Assembly (NCBI GenBank): GCA_947304185.1
Contig: CAMZAM010000022.1
Coordinates: forward strand, 1 to 33,576
From: an uncultured Bacteroidales bacterium
GTDB taxonomy: Bacteria > Bacteroidota > Bacteroidia > Bacteroidales > F082
Length of the DNA stretch: 33,576 nucleotides
Reading direction: 5' to 3'
Part shown: positions 31,905 to 33,576 of the stretch, in pieces
Layout of the letters: the number at the start of each line of letters is the position of its first letter
Numbering within the stretch: the first letter of the stretch is position 1
Program-made: the position numbers and the translations under genes
The notes under the pieces: generated by a model
Told to the model about the DNA's origin: nothing
Database searches by the model: none
What the model saw: only the letters and a program-made list of their open reading frames with translations

Positions 31905-32846
31905 TTATCTGTTTTCCATGAGGAAGCGTTCCACTTCGATTCCTGCCATCGCGCCTGTTCCTGCTGCCACTATAGCCTGACGGTAGGTCTTGTCTTGGCA
32001 GTCGCCTGCAGCGAAGATGCCTTCCACGCTTGTTGCTGTCGACTTCGGCTTGGTGATGATGTAACCCGTCTCATCCATCTCGAGGATGCCTTTAAACACG
32101 TCGGTGTTCGGCACATGACCGATAGCTTCGAAGAATCCGTCGATCTTCAGCGTGCGTTCCTCGCCAGTCTTGTTGTTGACGACGACGGCGCCTTGCAGTG
32201 TGCTCATGAATCCGCTGACTTCGCCGAAGAGTTCTTTGGTGTTGGTGTTCCAGAGTATCTCGATGTTAGGGGTGTTCATCACGCGATGCTGCATGGCTTT
32301 CGAGGCGCGGAGCACGTCGCGGCGCACTATCATATACACTTTGTTGCAAAGATGTGCGAGGTATGTGGCGTCTTCGCAAGCGGTGTCGCCACCTCCCACC
32401 ACCGCCACGTCTTTGCCGCGGTAGAAGTAGCCGTCGCATGTGGCACATGCCGACACGCCACCACCCTTAAACTGTTCTTCTGTCGGAAGTCCGAGATAAC
32501 GTGCTGAGGCACCGGTAGCAACGACTATGACGTCGGCCAGAAGCTCATCGCCGAAGTCGGATTTGCAGTGGAACGGACGTTTTGAGGCGTCGACTTCCAC
32601 TATCGAGCCCATGCGGAACTCGGTGCCGAAGCGTTCGGCTTGACGGCGCAGGTCGTCCATCATCTGGTTGCCTTGGACGCCCTCAGGATAGCCCGGGAAG
32701 TTCTCGATTTCAGTAGTCTGGGTGAGCTGTCCGCCTGTGAGCGGTCCCTCATAAATAACGGTTTTTATATCGGCGCGGCCAGTGTAGATGGCTGTTGTAT
32801 AGCCTGCAGGGCCTGAGCCGAGGATAAGACATTGAATGTGCTCCAT
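31905..32846 (-). CDS. trxB: Thioredoxin reductase
   Basis: The 313-residue protein has the FAD-binding GSGPAG (10-15), the redox pair C134-AT-C137 in VSACATCDGYFYRG, the NADPH-binding GGGDTACEDATYLA and the C-terminal GIFAAGDCQDKTYRQAIVAAGTGAMAG. Length and motifs fit the low-molecular-weight TrxB. It reduces thioredoxin with NADPH in the cytoplasm, which is important for oxygen tolerance in anaerobes. Its promoter borders a composite repeat. No trxA is adjacent. Confidence 0.97.
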   Translation of the reverse strand: MEHIQCLILGSGPAGYTTAIYTGRADIKTVIYEGPLTGGQLTQTTEIENFPGYPEGVQGNQMMDDLRRQAERFGTEFRMGSIVEVDASKRPFHCKSDFGDELLADVIVVATGASARYLGLPTEEQFKGGGVSACATCDGYFYRGKDVAVVGGGDTACEDATYLAHLCNKVYMIVRRDVLRASKAMQHRVMNTPNIEILWNTNTKELFGEVSGFMSTLQGAVVVNNKTGEERTLKIDGFFEAIGHVPNTDVFKGILEMDETGYIITKPKSTATSVEGIFAAGDCQDKTYRQAIVAAGTGAMAGIEVERFLMENR

Positions 32847-32876
32847 ATTAATTAATAAGGTGTTTTAAATTTTTTG

Positions 32877-32884
32877 CAAAGATA
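32877..32884 (-). promoter_or_regulatory. Promoter -7 box for trxB
   Basis: TATCTTTG on the minus strand matches TAnnTTTG, 30 bases before the ATG. The region where the -33 element would lie overlaps the end of repeat copy A. Confidence 0.65.
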
Positions 32885-32895
32885 GTATTTTTTTT

Positions 32896-33093
32896 GACGT
32901 CATTTCGACCGAAGTGGAGAAATCTCAAAAAAACAAACTATGTATGAAGTTTTTGTTGGCATTTTTAATACCCTTTTCGAAATACTCAACAGTACCCTGT
33001 GGTAGGTCGTATTTCTGCAAAGGGCATTAAAAATGTTTTAAGATCTCTCCAGGACGTCATTTCGAGCGAAACGTAGTGGAGTCGAGAAATCTC
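32896..33093. repeat. Composite intergenic repeat: two direct copies flanking a large inverted repeat
   Basis: Copy A (32896-32926) and copy B (33053-33093) share GACGTCATTTCGA, CGAA, AGTGGAG and GAGAAATCTC in the same order; B has a 10-base expansion. Between them, 32959-32985 is an imperfect inverted repeat of 33009-33035: ten perfect pairs (CATTTTTAAT with ATTAAAAATG), one mismatch, CCCTTT with AAAGGG, then AAATAC with GTATTT. The 23-base loop contains a smaller hairpin ACAG-tacc-CTGT (32990-33000 region). Short GAGAAATCTC-containing elements are a frequent class of Bacteroidota intergenic repeat. The region has no gene. Confidence 0.7.
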
Positions 33094-33134
33094 ATAAAAA
33101 AATCATTTTTTTATTTTTGAAATAAAAAAATCCC

Positions 33135-33142
33135 TATTTTTG
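33135..33142 (+). promoter_or_regulatory. Promoter -7 box for tRNA-Pro
   Basis: TATTTTTG matches TAnnTTTG, 16 bases before the mature tRNA. A TTTG at 33116-33119 is only 15 bases upstream, so the -33 is uncertain. Confidence 0.6.
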
Positions 33143-33158
33143 CGGCGCGAAAAGCAGG

Positions 33159-33232
33159 CGGGGTGTGGTGCAGTTGGCTAGCATTCTTGCATGGGGTGCA
33201 AGCGGTCGCCCGTTCGAGTCGGGCCACTCCGA
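33159..33232 (+). tRNA. tRNA-Pro, anticodon GGG
   Basis: A full 74-base cloverleaf folds: acceptor CGGGGTG with CACTCCG (one G-T pair), D stem GTGC/GCAT, anticodon stem CTTGC/GCAAG with loop ATGGGGT (anticodon GGG at 33193-33195), T stem GCCCG/CGGGC with loop TTCGAGT, and discriminator A. The C1-G72 pair is typical of bacterial tRNA-Pro. CCA is not encoded and must be added after transcription. A terminator follows 26 bases later, so it is a single-gene transcript. Confidence 0.95.
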
Positions 33233-33257
33233 CGATACGGTTTAGTGTTTAAAGTTT

Positions 33258-33290
33258 AGAGTTGAGAGTTGTTGAAATTCTCAACTCTTT
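33258..33290 (+). terminator. Terminator after tRNA-Pro
   Basis: AGAGTTGAGA (33258-33267) pairs perfectly with TCTCAACTCT (33279-33288) around an 11-base loop and is followed by a T-rich stretch (TTTCTTT). Confidence 0.8.
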
Positions 33291-33576
33291 CTTTATCAGA
33301 AAATTAATCAAAATTAATGATTTTTGAGCAAAATATCGTCACTTTGGCGTAAAATTTTGTTTGGTGAGGCTGAAAAAAGGGTCTTTGAGGCTCGTTTTCC
33401 GGTCTGATTTTTGCATATTCCGCAGAAATTATTTCGGTTAACACCTTGATTTTCAAGAGGAATAAAGAATGAGAAAAAATATTTTCAAAAAGATGTCACA
33501 CGTAAATAAAAAGGTGGTATCTTTGCATCCGCAATCACGAAAAAAGTGGTTGCAAGTTCTTTGAAAGCAATGAGCC
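33291..33576 (+). other. Gene-free stretch, probable rRNA operon promoter and leader at right edge
   Basis: No coding region is seen. TATCTTTG (33518-33525) is an exact -7 box. It is followed by a hairpin GCAATCAC (33531-33538) / GTGGTTGC (33546-33553) and AGTTCTTTGAAA (33555-33566), which resembles the boxA antitermination element preceding 16S rRNA in Bacteroidota. The 16S gene would begin beyond the window. Positions 33291-33480 show no clear feature. Confidence 0.5.

Overview
The window is a Bacteroidota chromosome segment, most likely of a Bacteroidales-type organism. The reasons are type IX secretion (T9SS) genes, an S46 dipeptidyl-peptidase, an RprY-like regulator, and the phylum's TAnnTTTG -7 promoter box recurring upstream of many genes, with little sign of Shine-Dalgarno sequences. 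Nearly all of it is core chromosome. I see no phage, transposase, CRISPR array or defence island. No species can be named from the sequence alone.

Layout. 1-1305 (minus): a BlaI-type repressor followed by an M56 (BlaR1-like) membrane peptidase cut by the left edge, separated by an array of tiny GAA-triloop hairpins. 1526-2274 (minus): DUF177/YceD and rpmF, with promoter and terminator. 2330-8818 (minus): one tight six-gene operon, read sprE/porW - bactofilin - small membrane protein - folE - fabD - C-terminal processing protease. 8963-12017 (plus): dnaX - acyltransferase - M23 peptidase. 12094-13563: rseP-type site-2 protease with its own promoter. 13618-19407 (plus): porP/sprF, gldK, gldL, gldM, gldN, which form the T9SS trans-envelope motor and ring; the cluster ends at a strong terminator shared with a convergent DEAD-box helicase (19462-21300, minus).

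21367-22620 (plus) is a lipoprotein serine hydrolase, converging with an RprY-like response regulator (22603-23310, minus) whose receiver has lost several conserved catalytic residues. Between that regulator and pgi lies a probable independent small RNA with its own promoter, an internal stem and an intrinsic terminator. 23706-29975 (plus) is a compact operon: pgi - U32 peptidase - PHP phosphatase - PrsW protease - S46 dipeptidyl-peptidase (DPP7-like). It converges with a LytS/LytTR-type two-component pair (29981-31812, minus). trxB (31905-32846, minus), a composite intergenic repeat, tRNA-Pro(GGG) and what looks like an rRNA operon leader close the window.

How the genes fit together. SprE/PorW, PorP and GldKLMN are parts of one secretion machine, and they sit beside envelope genes: M23 peptidase, bactofilin, RseP, C-terminal protease, fabD and acyltransferase. 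The most interesting unexplained elements are the small RNA before pgi, the degenerate receiver, the GAA mini-hairpin array in the blaI-M56 transcript, and the composite repeat upstream of trxB.
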